A stretch of 64,000 nt of DNA from positions 821,342 through 885,341 of the forward strand of contig CAUYUJ010016893.1 of assembly GCA_963575745.1 (NCBI GenBank), in the 5' to 3' direction. The notes beneath the pieces were generated by a model. The model saw nothing but the letters and a program-made list of their open reading frames with translations. It was not told where the DNA came from and searched no databases. This stretch comes from Prorocentrum cordatum. Taxonomy: Eukaryota; Sar; Dinophyceae; Prorocentrales; Prorocentraceae. The translations under genes and the position numbers were made by a program. Of the stretch, positions 52,106 to 62,917 are shown in pieces (position 1 is the stretch's first letter; each line of letters opens with the position of its first letter).

Positions 52106-53479
52106 TGGAGAGACAGCATCGGGCTAATGTGGGAGAGTGCCCAATGAGATGGGTGGCTGGGTGGCTGGGTAGCATCATGCATGCCACAATTGTCTGTGTA
52201 GCCCCAGCGTGCCCTGACGCCCTAGATGTCGGCACGCAGCGCGAGAAGTGCTTCGTAACCATGAAATGCATGGCGTTCTGCCGAAATCGTGCATTCTAGA
52301 ACTTTGCCGATTTAGCCCCAACTCGTTAGGCCTCAGTGGTTGCATCCACGCTGTGTGTTCGCCGCACTTTCGAGTGTGCGAGGGTTTCATTTGCGCAATC
52401 CGGCTGTCAGGAGGTAGTTGGTCGAAATGTAAACATAGCAGCCGCCCCGCCACAGCCCCTCTGGTACACAGCCGCTGCAGACGCTTGAGCAGGTGATGAC
52501 AAAGTAATGTCTGACCGAAGGTGCACACATTGAATGTTTCTGCGCGGGGATGCCCACTGAGAAGGGTACGCGCGGAGGAATGATGGGGGAAAGGGGAAGA
52601 GACGACGAGGTCTCTTCAGGGAGGCGGGCCTTTCCACATCGCGCAAGGAGTCTGGACACCTGCTCACGGCGCAGTTTTTTGCTTCCTGCCTCCAAGACCC
52701 CAGATAGAGAAGCTGTAGGGATGCTTCGAGTCATAGGACGCGTGATCGTGTGGCGTATGTGCGTTCATTGGGACCCCCTGGGCTTCTCCAGCTGTTGGAA
52801 GTCTTTGGATCGTCAGATACTGGGTCTCTTGATCCCACCCCTCGCCAGCCCCCATTCACCTCCCAGGGCGTGGGGGTGCCCGCCCTGATGAAGCGTAGCT
52901 GGAGGCTTGGGGAAGCCCTGGGGAGGAACAGCTGGACAAGGCTTCATCGGCGCCTACTCTCTTTTCCCTCGTGACCTCCTCCTTTCGGCTCCCCCTCTTC
53001 TCCTTCGGCGTTGTCCTGGCCTTTCCGTTCGCAACTTGTTGTCCATTGCTGTTATATAAATGGACTTGTGGACTCACGCGTGCGCCCGTGCACGCGAGGA
53101 GGGAATGGGGAAGGGGGAGGGGGATGATAATGAGGAGGAGGTAGAGGAAGAGGAGGAGGAGGAGGAGATAGGGGCGCAGCGAAGCAAACCTAAACGCCCA
53201 AGGGCCGGGCTTACACAGACTGGTGCGGTGGGCGGGGGCCCGCTCACATATCGAGCGTGTATGACACGTTCGAATGTTGTAAACTTTCCCTGCGGGGGTC
53301 TGCAGCAGTTTCCAGCCATTCCGTGGGCATGTTTGTGTACTGGCTTTGGTACTTCATGAAATTCACGGGTTTTTTGTTCTATTTCAGCTGCGTTCGACTA
53401 TGGCATCGGTGCGCTGGTCGATTGTCGTGTAGCTCCGGTCTCCACAAGACTGCCTTGCGTAACCACCTGTCAGTCGGTT
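52106..53479. other. Unassigned sequence
   Basis: No gene recognised. A GGA-rich patch lies at 53,100-53,170. The right part (from about 53,380) may include the diverged end of LINE-2. Confidence 0.4.
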
Positions 53480-53830
53480 GCGTAACAATCCGTTTTGTTG
53501 CTCACTTGCACTCGCGCGCGTAGTATACAGTGGCCCAATCATCAACTCACTCAACTCGTTGGATGATGTCAACCCACGGCTCTAGGGCATCGTCGTCGTC
53601 GTCAGGAACGGCGTCTGGAAGTAGGTCGGCGTGGGATGGCTGAAAGCTGGTGTCGGAATGCCCGTTGCTGCGATCATGATGCTCGTCTCGTTGTGCATTG
53701 ATCATGGCGTTTTCTGGTCGGGCGTCGGCGTGGCCAGGGTCACGTTGTCATCGTCTTCGCTGCGTTCTCTTCAGAGCGGCAGGCATCTCCTTGATCAAGG
53801 CCCACGAAGCACAACCATACAGAAAAGGAC
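53480..53830 (-). pseudogene. LINE-2 C-terminal segment
   Basis: The minus strand reads RHDLTNTQLSLHARFGLFNA (about 53,900-53,845) and then, in shifting frames, VWLCFVGLDQGD, LEPWVDIIQR (about 53,585-53,555) and YARQSC. This fits the usual LYGC.+W.L...L.....+R / EPW.+++.R / GH.AR ending of this group. The end near 53,480 is approximate. Confidence 0.6.
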
Positions 53831-54324
53831 CGGGCGACGGACGCATTGAACAGCCCAAAGCGAGCATGCAGCGATAACTGCGTGTTCGTCAAGTCGTGTC
53901 GGAGCTGACTGATCCGCACCATCCAGACGCGATCCTGTTGTGGAATTCGGCGCCCCGCTGTTTGTGATGAGATAGCATGAACCCCAAGTACTTTAAGCTC
54001 GCACCGCGGTCCAGAACGCGACGCTGTCTCCACCAACCACGACGCGCTGGACCGCGCGCCCCGCTGAACGACTGAAGTTGGTGTTATCTCCTCCGGGTGT
54101 AGCTGGGGCCCCAGGGGCGCCGCCTTCTCTCGCAGGTCTCGGGGCAGACAAAGTAGTTGTCGGAGGTCGGGCGCGAAGAACAAAACGTCGTCTGCGTATC
54201 GTATAATAACCAAAAGATCGCCGCGGACAAATCCCAACCGGACCCCGAACCCCTTGGAGAGCATAGTGCTCTTCAACGAACCAACAAATGGCTCCAACAA
54301 CGAATCGAAGAAAAATAAAAAAAC

Positions 54325-54355
<31 letters not shown>

Positions 54356-54980
54356 GCCAGCCCCCTGTCTGGCACCTCGTTAAATGCTGAAAGAGTGGCT
54401 TATTTTATCCGTTCTGACGTTGGCCATCTGTTCCGCGAGAAGTTGTCGAAATAAGAAACAAATGTTAGCGGCGCTCGTTGAGCTCGCTGCGCTGCCTACA
54501 AGTTCCCGCGATAAATCGAATCGAAAAGCCTTGGATAGATCAGCGGCAGCAGACCGAGAGGTAGTTGCCACTCAGAAGGCCGCTCTGGCACGATCGCCGT
54601 CGTCAAAAAAAAGTCCTCCGTGCTGGGGCTCGTCCTGAACCCAGCTTGGTCGGGGCTTTGATCCTCGTCGAAGGCGGTCTCGAATCTGGCAGAGGAGTCG
54701 CGCCGCCAACTTGCACGGCAAATTTGTGATAGCGATTGGTCTTTAATTGTTTGGTAACTCTGGATCCCCCGACTTGTAGATGACTCGGATCGTCGCATGC
54801 CTCCACTGGCTTGGCGGCTCCAGCTCGGGCCGAAGGATGTCGCTGTAGAGCTTCGGGAGATGCCGCTCCGCGCGCTCGCCTTCAGACATGAGCATCTCGG
54901 CGGCGACGCCTGCGGCATCGGGGCACCTGCCGCCCCGGAGCCGGCGGATTGCATGCTGGAGCTCTTACGAGCTGAAGGGC
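53830..54980 (-). pseudogene. LINE-2 reverse transcriptase, intact YADD
   Basis: From about 54,700 the fragments read RFETAFDEDQSPDQAGFRTS and STEDFFLTTAIVPERPSEWQ (finger region). Next, in another frame, comes AAADLSKAFRFD (the A motif, normally DFxKAFD, near 54,548). Then comes QLLAEQMANVRTDKISHSFS. A homopolymer (54,308-54,350) replaces the expected QGDP-type motif. Then DSLLEPFVGSLKS, IIRYADDVLFFAPDLRQLLC with YADD at 54,187-54,198, and LREKAAPLGPQLHPEE, which matches the E...GL.L...K.+ region. The YADD is preserved but frameshifts inactivate the gene. Confidence 0.85.
54308..54350 (-). repeat. A/T homopolymer tract inside LINE-2 RT
   Basis: The plus strand reads AAATAAAAAAACAAAA followed by about 30 A. 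On the minus strand it gives an F-rich run between SISHSF-like text and DSLLEPFVG, where the conserved QGDP...LFN motif should be. It is therefore either an internal insertion (for example a poly(A) tail of another element) or an expansion that deleted the motif. Confidence 0.85.
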
Positions 54981-55369
54981 GGATGGCGTCGGGCAGCGAT
55001 GACTTCTGTTTCCGAATGGTTTTCAAAAGTACTTATGTGTCAAACTCAACGTCGGCATTGCCGCGGCCCCTGTAGAGCTGCTCGCCGAAGGACACAAAAA
55101 TGACAACAATTCCTTGCCGGTCGGTTTCCTCCACGCTATCTTCCGTCGTCGGGCGTGGCATGTACTTTTTTACCTCGGCTGTTTTTGAATGTGGCCATCT
55201 GCTCGATGTCGCCGCAGCTTAAAATGGCATCTTCAATATCGGCCTGCTGGCTCTTTCTCTTGACGCAGCGAGCCTCCTTGAAAATCATCATGCTAAATGC
55301 AGCACTCATATTTCTATATGCGCGGTCGGTCTTCCTGCGTTTCTCAAATAGTTCATGACATCTGCAAGT

Positions 55370-56255
55370 TTGTTCCTGCTGGTCGCCGTCGCGGCGCTGA
55401 TCTCGACGCCGTCGGGCATGCTGGAGCCACCCGGCAGCTTCGGACACGGCAGCCTCGACGTCGAGACATCTCTCGCCAACGTCCGCCCCGGGGGTCTCAC
55501 TGGCCAACTGTTCGACCACATGGTCTTGATAGTCTGCGTCGGACGGACGTGGAGTCGTGCGGACGCGCGCACGTTGTCGATCATTCCTGTCGAGAGTCGT
55601 TCGTTGCGCTGTGCTCCTGGACAGAAAAGGGCACTTTGAAGTCGGGGCACTTGCAGGAGGAAGAGTCCAACATCTTGGAGCGCACGTCCCCGCCCACACA
55701 GATATTATAGATCTGGGGCGCCGTCGGGCCCGGCCCTGGGCTCGCGCGTGCACGTCGCGAGAGCGGATGTAAAACAACCGTTTGCCAAAGTAAGTTGTTC
55801 GTTGGAAGGCCAGCCAAGCAGCCATGTGCCACGAGTTCATCGTGTCAACTGTGCCCGCGCTCTTGTCGTCGCCGTTGCAATCGATTCATCCCCCAACCTG
55901 CGCATTGACGTATCCAGTGAGAATCGCCGTACGTCAGAGTTTGCTAGCCTCTCCGAGTAGAGCGGCGAGGGAGTCGCGCATGCGCTGCGCGTGCCCATCG
56001 CAAACTGCGGGGGAAACGCGCCGATATGATTCGCAAGTGTTGATGTGAGATGTCGATGTCGGCGCGAGCGATCCCCTCGCTGATCCGTTTGAATATACGC
56101 GCTGAGCGCGTTGTTGATTGGCGAGGAGCCCCACTCCAAGGGCAGAGGCTGAATGACTAGATGCTGCAAATAGGTGCTTTTCAGGATCGGTCAACCACAT
56201 CTCTCGCGGCGTCGATGATGGCAAAAATATCCAATTCGACGTGCCGAATGTCATG
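55370..56255 (-). pseudogene. LINE-2 endonuclease region
   Basis: From 56,254 the frame reads MTFGTSNWIFLPSSTPREMW, then GVGLLANQQR (56,137-56,108), where endonucleases of this group have G.G.L+....W, then HAQRMRDSLAALLGEASKL near 55,990-55,934. Next in another frame is TAILTGYVNAQVGG (55,901-55,915 covers GYVNA), matching the GDFNA motif with the catalytic Asp changed to Tyr, then SWHMAAWLAFQRTTYFGKRL and YIRSRD, near the usual N.RG..L..WL / T. Domain identity is inferred from motif order. Confidence 0.68.
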
Positions 56256-56639
56256 TAGTAGTGAACTGATGGCCGTGTCCGTCGTCAAGCTTCGCGCAGT
56301 TTGATGGATAATGGTGAAACAGCCATGCTAACCATGCGCGGTCGGATTTTTGACAATTGTAGGTGGGAGTGTGACGCGGGAAGAAGTACCTGAAGAAGAT
56401 ACCGGCGCACACGAAGGTGGTAAAACTTGGTCGGAAGACGTCCTCGTGTTAGTCGCAACATATGCAAAAATATTTGGCACTGAGCGTCGACAGAATGTTG
56501 CCGCATCCTGGTACGGTTGAAGGGTATATCGCCAGGAACGCTTTGATAAGCTCCCCTGCCACCATCATTGCCACATGGAGAATTCGAGTGGGGGCGGGGA
56601 GAGGTCAGAGCAAGAGCCGTCGGAGGCGGTGGCGCATGG

Positions 56640-57650
56640 TGTGAGATCGGATGTCACTCATGCGTTGAATCGTCTTTGTCTTGGTCTACTGCTAGGTGGC
56701 CCAAGTGGGCCTGCTCCTTTGTTTTGCACGTTGGTTTTAATTCGGTTGTGATCGCGTCTTCGTCGATGTCCTTATTGTGTACGCCGGCGTTGTTCCAGCG
56801 TAACGTGGTACGTTTGTCTCCAGGCTCAGGCAGAACTTGACTTATTGGGGTGAAGCCAATATAGATGTCGCCATTGAGCTTGCCTGAGTACCACAGCTTG
56901 TCAAGGTAGCACTGCTATACCAAGGACATAAGCTGTTGGGTCTGGATGTCAATGTGGATCCGATTTAGGGACTTGTCCACTGAGACGTGAAGTGGCTCGC
57001 CCGCACCTCAAGGAGCCTGTACGTGAAATCGTCGCCAATCCCTTCAATTCGTTAACAGGCGAATGCCTTCGCCAACCGTCTCGATGCCAAAGCCCTGTCT
57101 CCTTTGAAATTCAAGGTGTGCCTCTTGCCGGGCGAATCGCCACGCAACTTGAACGTATCATTTTGGATGTCGGCTTCGTGCAGCCACGCATCCACGGCAA
57201 CCTGTACAGCAGCAGCCGTGACAGGCTCGGTGCAACTCAGGCAGAAGATAGTCGGGCCGGTGTCTTCTCCACGTCGATATGGGTCTTGGCTTTTGAGATG
57301 GCCATCTCCTCCGTGAGTTTGGCGATCGTGTCGAGCATCTCCTTGTTTTGCGTTTCTATGCGGGCGAAACGCTCGTTCATATCGGACTGGTTCTGCCCGA
57401 TGGGGATCGTTTATCAACCTCTTCGGTGAACTTGTTGATGGACTGGATGACGATGGTGTTGACCCCAGAGGCGGTCTTTTCTGCATTCTCCTTCGCATTG
57501 CTCTGGATGGCTTCGGTAAGCCTGCACGAAGGGAGTCAAGAGATTCCTTGAGCTCGGACGTGCTGAAAAAATCGGTGTCCCCCTCGTCGCCAAGCCGCTA
57601 TCGTCTTGCCATGAGCGCTTTGCCATCGCGCCCGAGCAAAGAGTGGCGAG
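56640..57650 (-). pseudogene. LINE-2 N-terminal region (coiled coil plus RNA-element domain)
   Basis: From about 57,440: MNERFARIETQNKEMLDTIA and KLTEEMAISKAKTHIDVEKT form a coiled coil. In a second frame (about 57,260-57,055), AVQVAVDAWLHEADIQNDTF, LNFKGDRALASRRLAKAF. In a third (about 56,975-56,640), VDKSLNRIHIDIQTQQLMSL, a TAG, QCYLDKLWYSGKLNGDIYIG, RWNNAGVHNKDIDEDAITTE. This order (F.+.F.G....A.RR..KA, then DK...I, then LRWNN) recurs upstream of endonuclease/RT in dinoflagellate retroelements. Its function is not established; nucleic-acid binding is a reasonable guess. Confidence 0.65.
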
Positions 57651-57719
57651 ACGGAACAGAGAGGTTAACAAAGTGTCCCCCCCTCTCGGGCGGGATCTTG
57701 GGCCGGATCCGCCTGAGCC

Positions 57720-57830
57720 AACCAGGAGCGGGGGGGGGAGGAGGAGAAGGCGCGGGGGGGGAAAGGAGGAGGGGGGGGGGGGGGCGGGGAGAGGAGGAGG
57801 AAGGAGGGAGGGATGGACGCGGGAGGAGGG
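57720..57830. repeat. G-rich purine tract
   Basis: GGGGGGGGAGGAGG words just upstream of LINE-2's 5' end. Confidence 0.75.
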
Positions 57831-58039
57831 AGGAGGAACGTCGACGTCGATCGTCAGTCGCCAGCCTGCGAAGGTCGGTCAGCGGTCGGCGGTCGGCGGC
57901 TGGACCGCGCCGCAGGCCTCCGACGGACAGCGCCGACTCGGAGTCCTCCGAGCAAACGCGGTCGCCGCGCGGGGCGCCATCGCTGGAGGGGCGCCGCTCG
58001 CCTGTGACGAGCTGGGGGCCCGAGCCCAGCTCCCTTCTC
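57831..58039. other. Unassigned sequence
   Basis: No gene or repeat recognised between the purine tract and the CTC array. Confidence 0.4.
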
Positions 58040-58207
58040 CTGCACCTCCTGTTTCCTCCTCCTCCTCCTCCTCCAACTTCTTCTCCTCCGCCTCCTCCTC
58101 CTCCTCCGCCGCCTCCTCCTCCTCCTGCTCCTGCTCCTCCTCCTCCTCCTCCTCCTCCTCCTCATCATCATCATCATCATCATCATCAGCATCATCATCG
58201 TAATCAA

Positions 58208-58269
<62 letters not shown>

Positions 58270-58315
58270 CCATCATCATGTTAATCAGCATCATCATCGT
58301 CATCAACAGCATCAG

Positions 58316-58352
<37 letters not shown>

Positions 58353-58907
58353 GGCATCGTCATCGGCACCATAATCGTCATCAACATCATCAGCAGCAGC
58401 ATCATCATCATCATCATCATCCGCATCATCATCAAAATCATCAGCAACCTCATCATCAGCATCATGATCATCATCCGCAACATCAGCATCAACATCAGCA
58501 TCAGCATCAGCAGCATCATCATCGTCAGCATCGTCATCATCACCATCAACATCATAATCATCATCATCATCAGCAGCAGCAGCATCATCATTATCATCAT
58601 TATCATCATCCGCATCATCAGCATCAACAACATCATCATCATCATCATCAAAATCGGCATCAGCATCATCAAAGGCATGATCATCAACAGCATCATCCTC
58701 GTCAGCATCAGAATCGTCAATCTCGTCATTGTCCTCATCATCCTGATCATCATCATTCTCATCATCCCCCGCATCCTCAGCATTATCTTCATCATCACCC
58801 TCATCCTCATCCTCATCCTCATCCTCACCCGCATGCTCATCCTCACCCTCATCCTCATCCTCACCCTCATCACCATCACCATCACCATCATCATCACTAC
58901 CACCATT

Positions 58908-59003
<96 letters not shown>

Positions 59004-59015
59004 GTCATCACTCCG
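58040..59015 (+). repeat. (CTC)n then (CAT)n array, about 970 bp
   Basis: CTCCTCCTC (58,050-58,160) passes into CATCATCAT with scattered GCA, ACA and CTC triplets to 59,010. The last 100 bp are nearly pure. One frame reads as an apparent 498-codon His-rich chain (57,548-59,044), and the reverse reads as poly-Asp. Both are by-products of the triplet. Confidence 0.93.
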
Positions 59016-59236
59016 TCCTCGCCGCTGCGGAGGCCTCCTCATGAGAGCAGCGGGCCATCAGACAAAGGGGTCCCGAAGGGTTCTTTGCCGATCCGGGGCC
59101 CGCCAGGCCCCCCACGGGCTCTGGGGCCGTCAGCAGAACGGCTCTGGAGCCGCTCCTGCAGGCCGCGGCGAGACCGGAGGAACCACTACCGAAGCCGATA
59201 TCCGACCAGAGTGCCGGCCGGACCGCCCACTGGCAG

Positions 59237-59335
59237 CGGGGGAGGAGGAGGAGGAGGAGGAGGAGGAGGAGGAGGAGGAGGAGGAGGAGGAGGAGGAAGA
59301 GGAAGAAGAAGAAGAAGAGGAGCAGGAGGACAAGA
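59237..59335. repeat. (GGA)n / (AAG)n tract
   Basis: About 65 bp of GGAGGAGGA followed by GAAGAAGAAG. Confidence 0.93.
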
Positions 59336-59397
59336 GGACAGGATGAGGAGCTCACTCGACCAGAGGGGAGTGCAAAAAGTTACGGGCGGGAGCTGTT

Positions 59398-59585
59398 GAT
59401 TAAGCGTGCCGCGTCAGCGGCCCCAGCGGCACGCTATGCAGTGCAGGCTGACAGCGTGTCGCTCCGCTTTTGCGGGATTGGAGGCTGGGAAAAGCTCGGG
59501 GCATCGATAGCGGGCGGATGGGACTCGGTTAGCGCGTCGCGCCGAGACGCGGCGGGCCAGAGCCGGCGGCGGGACACGCTGACCA
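59398..59585. repeat. Inverted-repeat segment with GCGTGTCGC ends
   Basis: AGCGTGTCGCTCCGC (59,451) pairs with GGCGGGACACGCTG (59,569). GGGCCAGAGCCGGCGGC recurs near 26,307. An adjacent GCGTGCCGC / GCGGCACGC hairpin lies at 59,404-59,436. Small diverged foldback family. Confidence 0.55.
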
Positions 59586-59650
59586 CGAGTTCCTGGATGA
59601 GGCGGCGGCGGCGCAGGAGGGAGGCCGACCCAGAGGGCCCCTCCTACGCT

Positions 59651-59805
59651 GAAGGCATCTATACACCACCACCGTGCCATGCCAGGGCCATCCTGGCCCT
59701 GGCATAGTGTATACGCCCTCCTGGCCGAAGCCAGGAGGGTCTATACACCATCCTGGGGCCCAGGATGGCCCGGGCATGACACGGTGGTGGTGTATAGATG
59801 CCTTC
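59651..59805. mobile_element. Cloverleaf-like foldback element
   Basis: The outer stem GAAGGCATCTATACACCACC, ACCGTGCCATGCC pairs with GGGCATGACACGGTGGTGG, TGTATAGATGCCTTC. Inside are three separate hairpins: 59,681-59,703 (GCCAGGGCC ATCCT GGCCCTGGC), about 59,706-59,748 (GTGTATACGCCCTCCTGGC / GCCAGGAGGGTCTATACAC), and 59,748-59,768 (CCATCCTGG GGC CCAGGATGG). CTATACACCA occurs in several arms. No other copy in the window, no coding potential. Confidence 0.93.
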
Positions 59806-60334
59806 GGCGGACCTCCTTCTGAAGTCAAGGCTGTGGGATGAGGTCCGACATGTGTTCAGAAGCGGCTCAGTGCTTCTTGGGCTCTTCCACGGGTTTTCTT
59901 CTGGCGTTCCTCGTTCGTCGCGGCGCAGCCGAAGCCAACGGGGGGCTTCTCTCCTTATCCAGGAGCCCTTGACGCAGAGCTTTGAAGTGCACCCCGCGAG
60001 GAGGATGAGGATTGAGGTTCGAGGGTCCAGTTTTTTGGATCGAGGGCCCGGGCAGGGCGAGAGAATGAGGTTGAGGAGGGAGGTGGGCGGAGAAGAGGAG
60101 AGGGTGGGAGGTGGCAAGAGGAGGAGGAGAGGAGGCGGCGGAAGAACGCGGGAAGGAGGAGACCGAGGAGGAGGAACAACAAGATAAGGGGGTAGAACCT
60201 CCCCCTCCTCCCCCTCCTCCTTCCTCATTCCTTCTTCCTCCTCCTCCCCGTCCTCCTTCTCAAAATCCTCCTCCAATTCCTCCTCCTCCTCCTTCTCCTC
60301 TGTTCTCCTCCTTCTCAGTCCCTCCCCTTATGAA
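59806..60334. other. Unassigned sequence with purine and pyrimidine tracts
   Basis: GGAGGA words (60,060-60,180) face CCTCCTCC words (60,199-60,320) across about 20 bp, an imperfect inverted pair. No gene recognised. Confidence 0.45.
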
Positions 60335-61095
60335 TAACTCCTTCCTGTCGCACCCTCAGACGTGTCAGCAGGGCGGGCCTGGCGTTTCGCCTCATACTTC
60401 CTCACCAGCCCGGAGCATGAACGCTGCAACATCTTCACGAATGGAGGGCACGCTGTTTTCAACATGATTACTCTCACCCCAGCGACGCGCATGCTCTTTC
60501 GAAAAGTCTGCAGCATTGTCGCGGGTATTGGTCGGGCCGTTTTTGTAAGGTGCTTCCCGCCTTAGCGCCGCACGTTCGTCATACCAGTTCGCAAGAGTGC
60601 CACGGATCGAGCGCGGGTCGGTTTCAAAATGTGGCTTGCGCCTAGCGCCGCGCATTCTCGTCCCCAAAAAACCCGACAGTTTGACGGATGGAGGGCGGGT
60701 TGTTGTCAAACGATGGCTCTCGTCCAGCGCCGCGCACGTTCGTCTTCCAAGCGTGCAACTGCTTCACGGATGGAGGGCGGGTCGTTTTCAACATGTGGCT
60801 CTCGCCTTAGCGCAGCGCACATTCGTCTTGAACGGTTGCAAGAGTTTCGCGTGGAGGGCGGTTCCTTTTCAACGTGTGGATATCGCCTCGATGTCGTGCG
60901 CAATCGTGTTAAAAACTGTCAGTTTCAGATATTCGTATAGCTGGCGTCTCAGAAATGGCGTTCCGATAAGATTCAGGATTGCCAGGGCGCAACCGTCACG
61001 TTGATTCGCTGTGTTGAAATAGGAGTAGCATTCTGGCGCGGTTCAAGATCGTCAGGGCGCAAAAGCAACCCTGACTCGCAGCGGTGAGATCACCG
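60335..61095 (+). mobile_element. Family C composite element, locus 1
   Basis: Left border TAACTCCTTCCTGTCGCACC, CAGCAGGGCGGGCCTGGCGT, TTCGCCTCATACTTCCTCAC, CAGCCCGGAGCATGAACGCT. Then come about six units of roughly 85 bp (TTCACGGATGGAGGGCGGGT, CGTTTTCAACATGTGGCTCT, CGCCTTAGCGCAGCGCACAT, TCGTC) to about 60,930. A second module of about 75 bp, two copies (GATTCAGGATTGCCAGGGCG, CAACCGTCACGTTGATTCGC, TGTGTTGAAATAGG) closes it. Loci 2 and 3 share both borders and both modules. Confidence 0.88.
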
Positions 61096-61300
61096 AAATG
61101 GTGTTTCGGAACGATAGAGGACTCTCAAACAATGGACTTTCAATGGGGCACTTCGCTAAGTGAAAAACAAGTTGTTGCAGCGGCCTGGATAAATATAAAT
61201 CTATAGAGAGAGGGAGAGAGAGAGAGAGAGAGAAAAAAAAAAAAAACTTGGAGGGATGGCGTATAGCAGCATCGTTGATGCGCAGTGGGTTTACGTACAC
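61096..61300. other. GA/A microsatellite and unassigned sequence
   Basis: GAGAGAGAGAGAG (61,206-61,232) followed by about 14 A. Confidence 0.6.
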
Positions 61301-61309
61301 TGGTCCTCA

Positions 61310-61565
61310 TCTTCATCCGAATCCTCATCCTCATCCGCCTTCCCCCGCTATATCAAGTCCTGATCCTCACTCCTGCCCGTCTGCCTTCCATCTCTCCTCG
61401 TCTTCACCCTCCCTCCTGCCACGCTCTTTCACTCCTCATCCTCAATACGTCCTCTCTACTCACTCCTCATACCTCCACCCTCAGCCATCATCCTCCTCAT
61501 CTTCCTCCTTCTCCACCTCATCTCACTCATCCCATCCATCCTCCTCCTTCTCCCTCCAACCCTCG
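61310..61565. repeat. Pyrimidine-rich CATCCTC tract
   Basis: ATCCTCATCC and CTCATCTTCCTCC words. Confidence 0.75.
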
Positions 61566-62300
61566 AGGATCGAGGTAACGTTCATGGGCATTTCTTGACC
61601 TTCGGAGGCCTCCAGGAGAGTTTTCCAGCGTGCGAGCAAGGGGACGGGAACAATCTGATATTGATATCCTCGCGCTCGCCCGCAGCGATCGCCGCGGGCG
61701 CCAGACGGGAACAACATACAATTGCAACTTATTGTGGGGTGCCAGAACTCATGCAGTGAACCCTGGCCTGTAAGAGAAGGCGACCGTGCCGCATGCGAAT
61801 CTTTCCCGCGACCCAAGCGGCCAACAAAACCGCATGCACACAACACGACGAGCGGAGACGAGGGGGAGGGGAGGACCTGGAGGAGAAGGAGAAGGACGAG
61901 GAGGAGGAGGACAGGAGGACAGGAGGAACATCTACACACGCGAAAAGCCCCAATGCACTCGCCCACGGCGCGAGACGCCCACTGTGGATTGCACGGCCAC
62001 AACCCAAACATCCAACTTAGCACGACGACCTCGGAGTCCTGGCCGTGGCAACCACTGGGGCGCTCGGAACTGCAGTCGCAGCGAGTAACGATTGGCTTGG
62101 TGGAAACGAAAGACATGCAACAACATGCACGAAAAGGGGGGGGGGATAAAAGCCAAAGGGAAAGGAAACGAGGGGAAGGGAAACTACATACCAGCACCAA
62201 AAGAGCGACTAAGCTATGCTCGCCACGATTCGGAAACCGCTGCTGCCTCGGAAGCCTCCCCGGGACTCCAGAGACCCCCGGAGACCTGAGGAGGCCACTA
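61566..62300. other. Unassigned sequence
   Basis: A long minus-strand frame passes through this region and the adjoining purine tract, but its composition follows the low-complexity sequence. GAGGAGAAGG words lie at 61,880-61,925. No gene recognised. Confidence 0.4.
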
Positions 62301-62304
62301 TCCG

Positions 62305-62820
62305 GGGTGGAGGTCAGAGGAGGGAGAGAGAGGAGGAAGAGGAAGAGAAGGAAGAGAGGGGGGAGGAGAGGAGGAGGAAGAAGATAAAGAGGAGACAGGA
62401 GGGGGAAAAGGAGGAACAGGAGGAGGAAGATGAGGAGGAAGAGAAGAGAGAGGAGGGAGAGGAGGAGGAAGAGGAAGAGGAGAAAGGAGAGGGAGAGAGG
62501 AGGAAGAGGAAGAGGAGGAGGCGGCAGGCGGAGGAGAATGAGGCGGAGGTTGACGAGAAAGAGTGAGGATAGGGGACGAGGACGAGAAGGATCATGGTGA
62601 GGATGAGCAAGGTAAGGTGGGAGACAAGCATCCTTAGGAGGAAGATGAGGATGAGGATGAGGAAGATGAGGTGGTAGAGGAAGATGAGGATGAGGAAAAC
62701 GAGGATGAGGATGATGAGGATGAGGAAAACGAGGATGAGGAATATGAGGTTTGGGAGGAAGATGAGGTGAGGATGAGGAAGATGAGGATGAGGAAAATGA
62801 GGTGGGGGAGAAGCATCCAT
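62305..62820. repeat. Purine tracts: GGA then GATGAGGAA
   Basis: AGGAGGAAGAG (62,315-62,530) and GATGAGGATGAGGAA (62,637-62,815) arrays. Confidence 0.88.
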
Positions 62821-62917
62821 TCTTCTCCCCCTGGTTACTTCGCTTTGCCACAGCCCTCGAACCCTGAAGATCGATGAGGGAGGCTTCTGGATGGCCCTGA
62901 GTGGTGCTTGAAAGGCC

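Larger units (their letters stand above)
53480..57650 (-). mobile_element. LINE-2: near full-length, broken non-LTR retrotransposon
   Basis: Read on the minus strand from about 57,650, the order is: coiled coil; an N-terminal domain with a WNN-type motif; endonuclease; linker; reverse transcriptase with YADD; C-terminal segment. This is the layout of dinoflagellate non-LTR elements, in which an extra N-terminal domain precedes the endonuclease. The coding part spans about 4.2 kb but changes frame at least six times and has in-frame stops, so it is inactive. It is unlike LINE-1 in its motif wording, so the two are different clades or families. No target-site duplications or tail were identified. 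Confidence 0.82.

Noticed and set aside
57548-59044. 498-codon His-rich open frame
   Set aside because: It is the translation of (CAT)n and CTC triplets. The opposite strand is equally open as poly-Asp, and there is no domain before the repeat.
61523-62851. 442-codon minus-strand open frame
   Set aside because: It consists of Ser/Pro/Leu runs over pyrimidine-rich tracts; the middle part has no recognisable domain.
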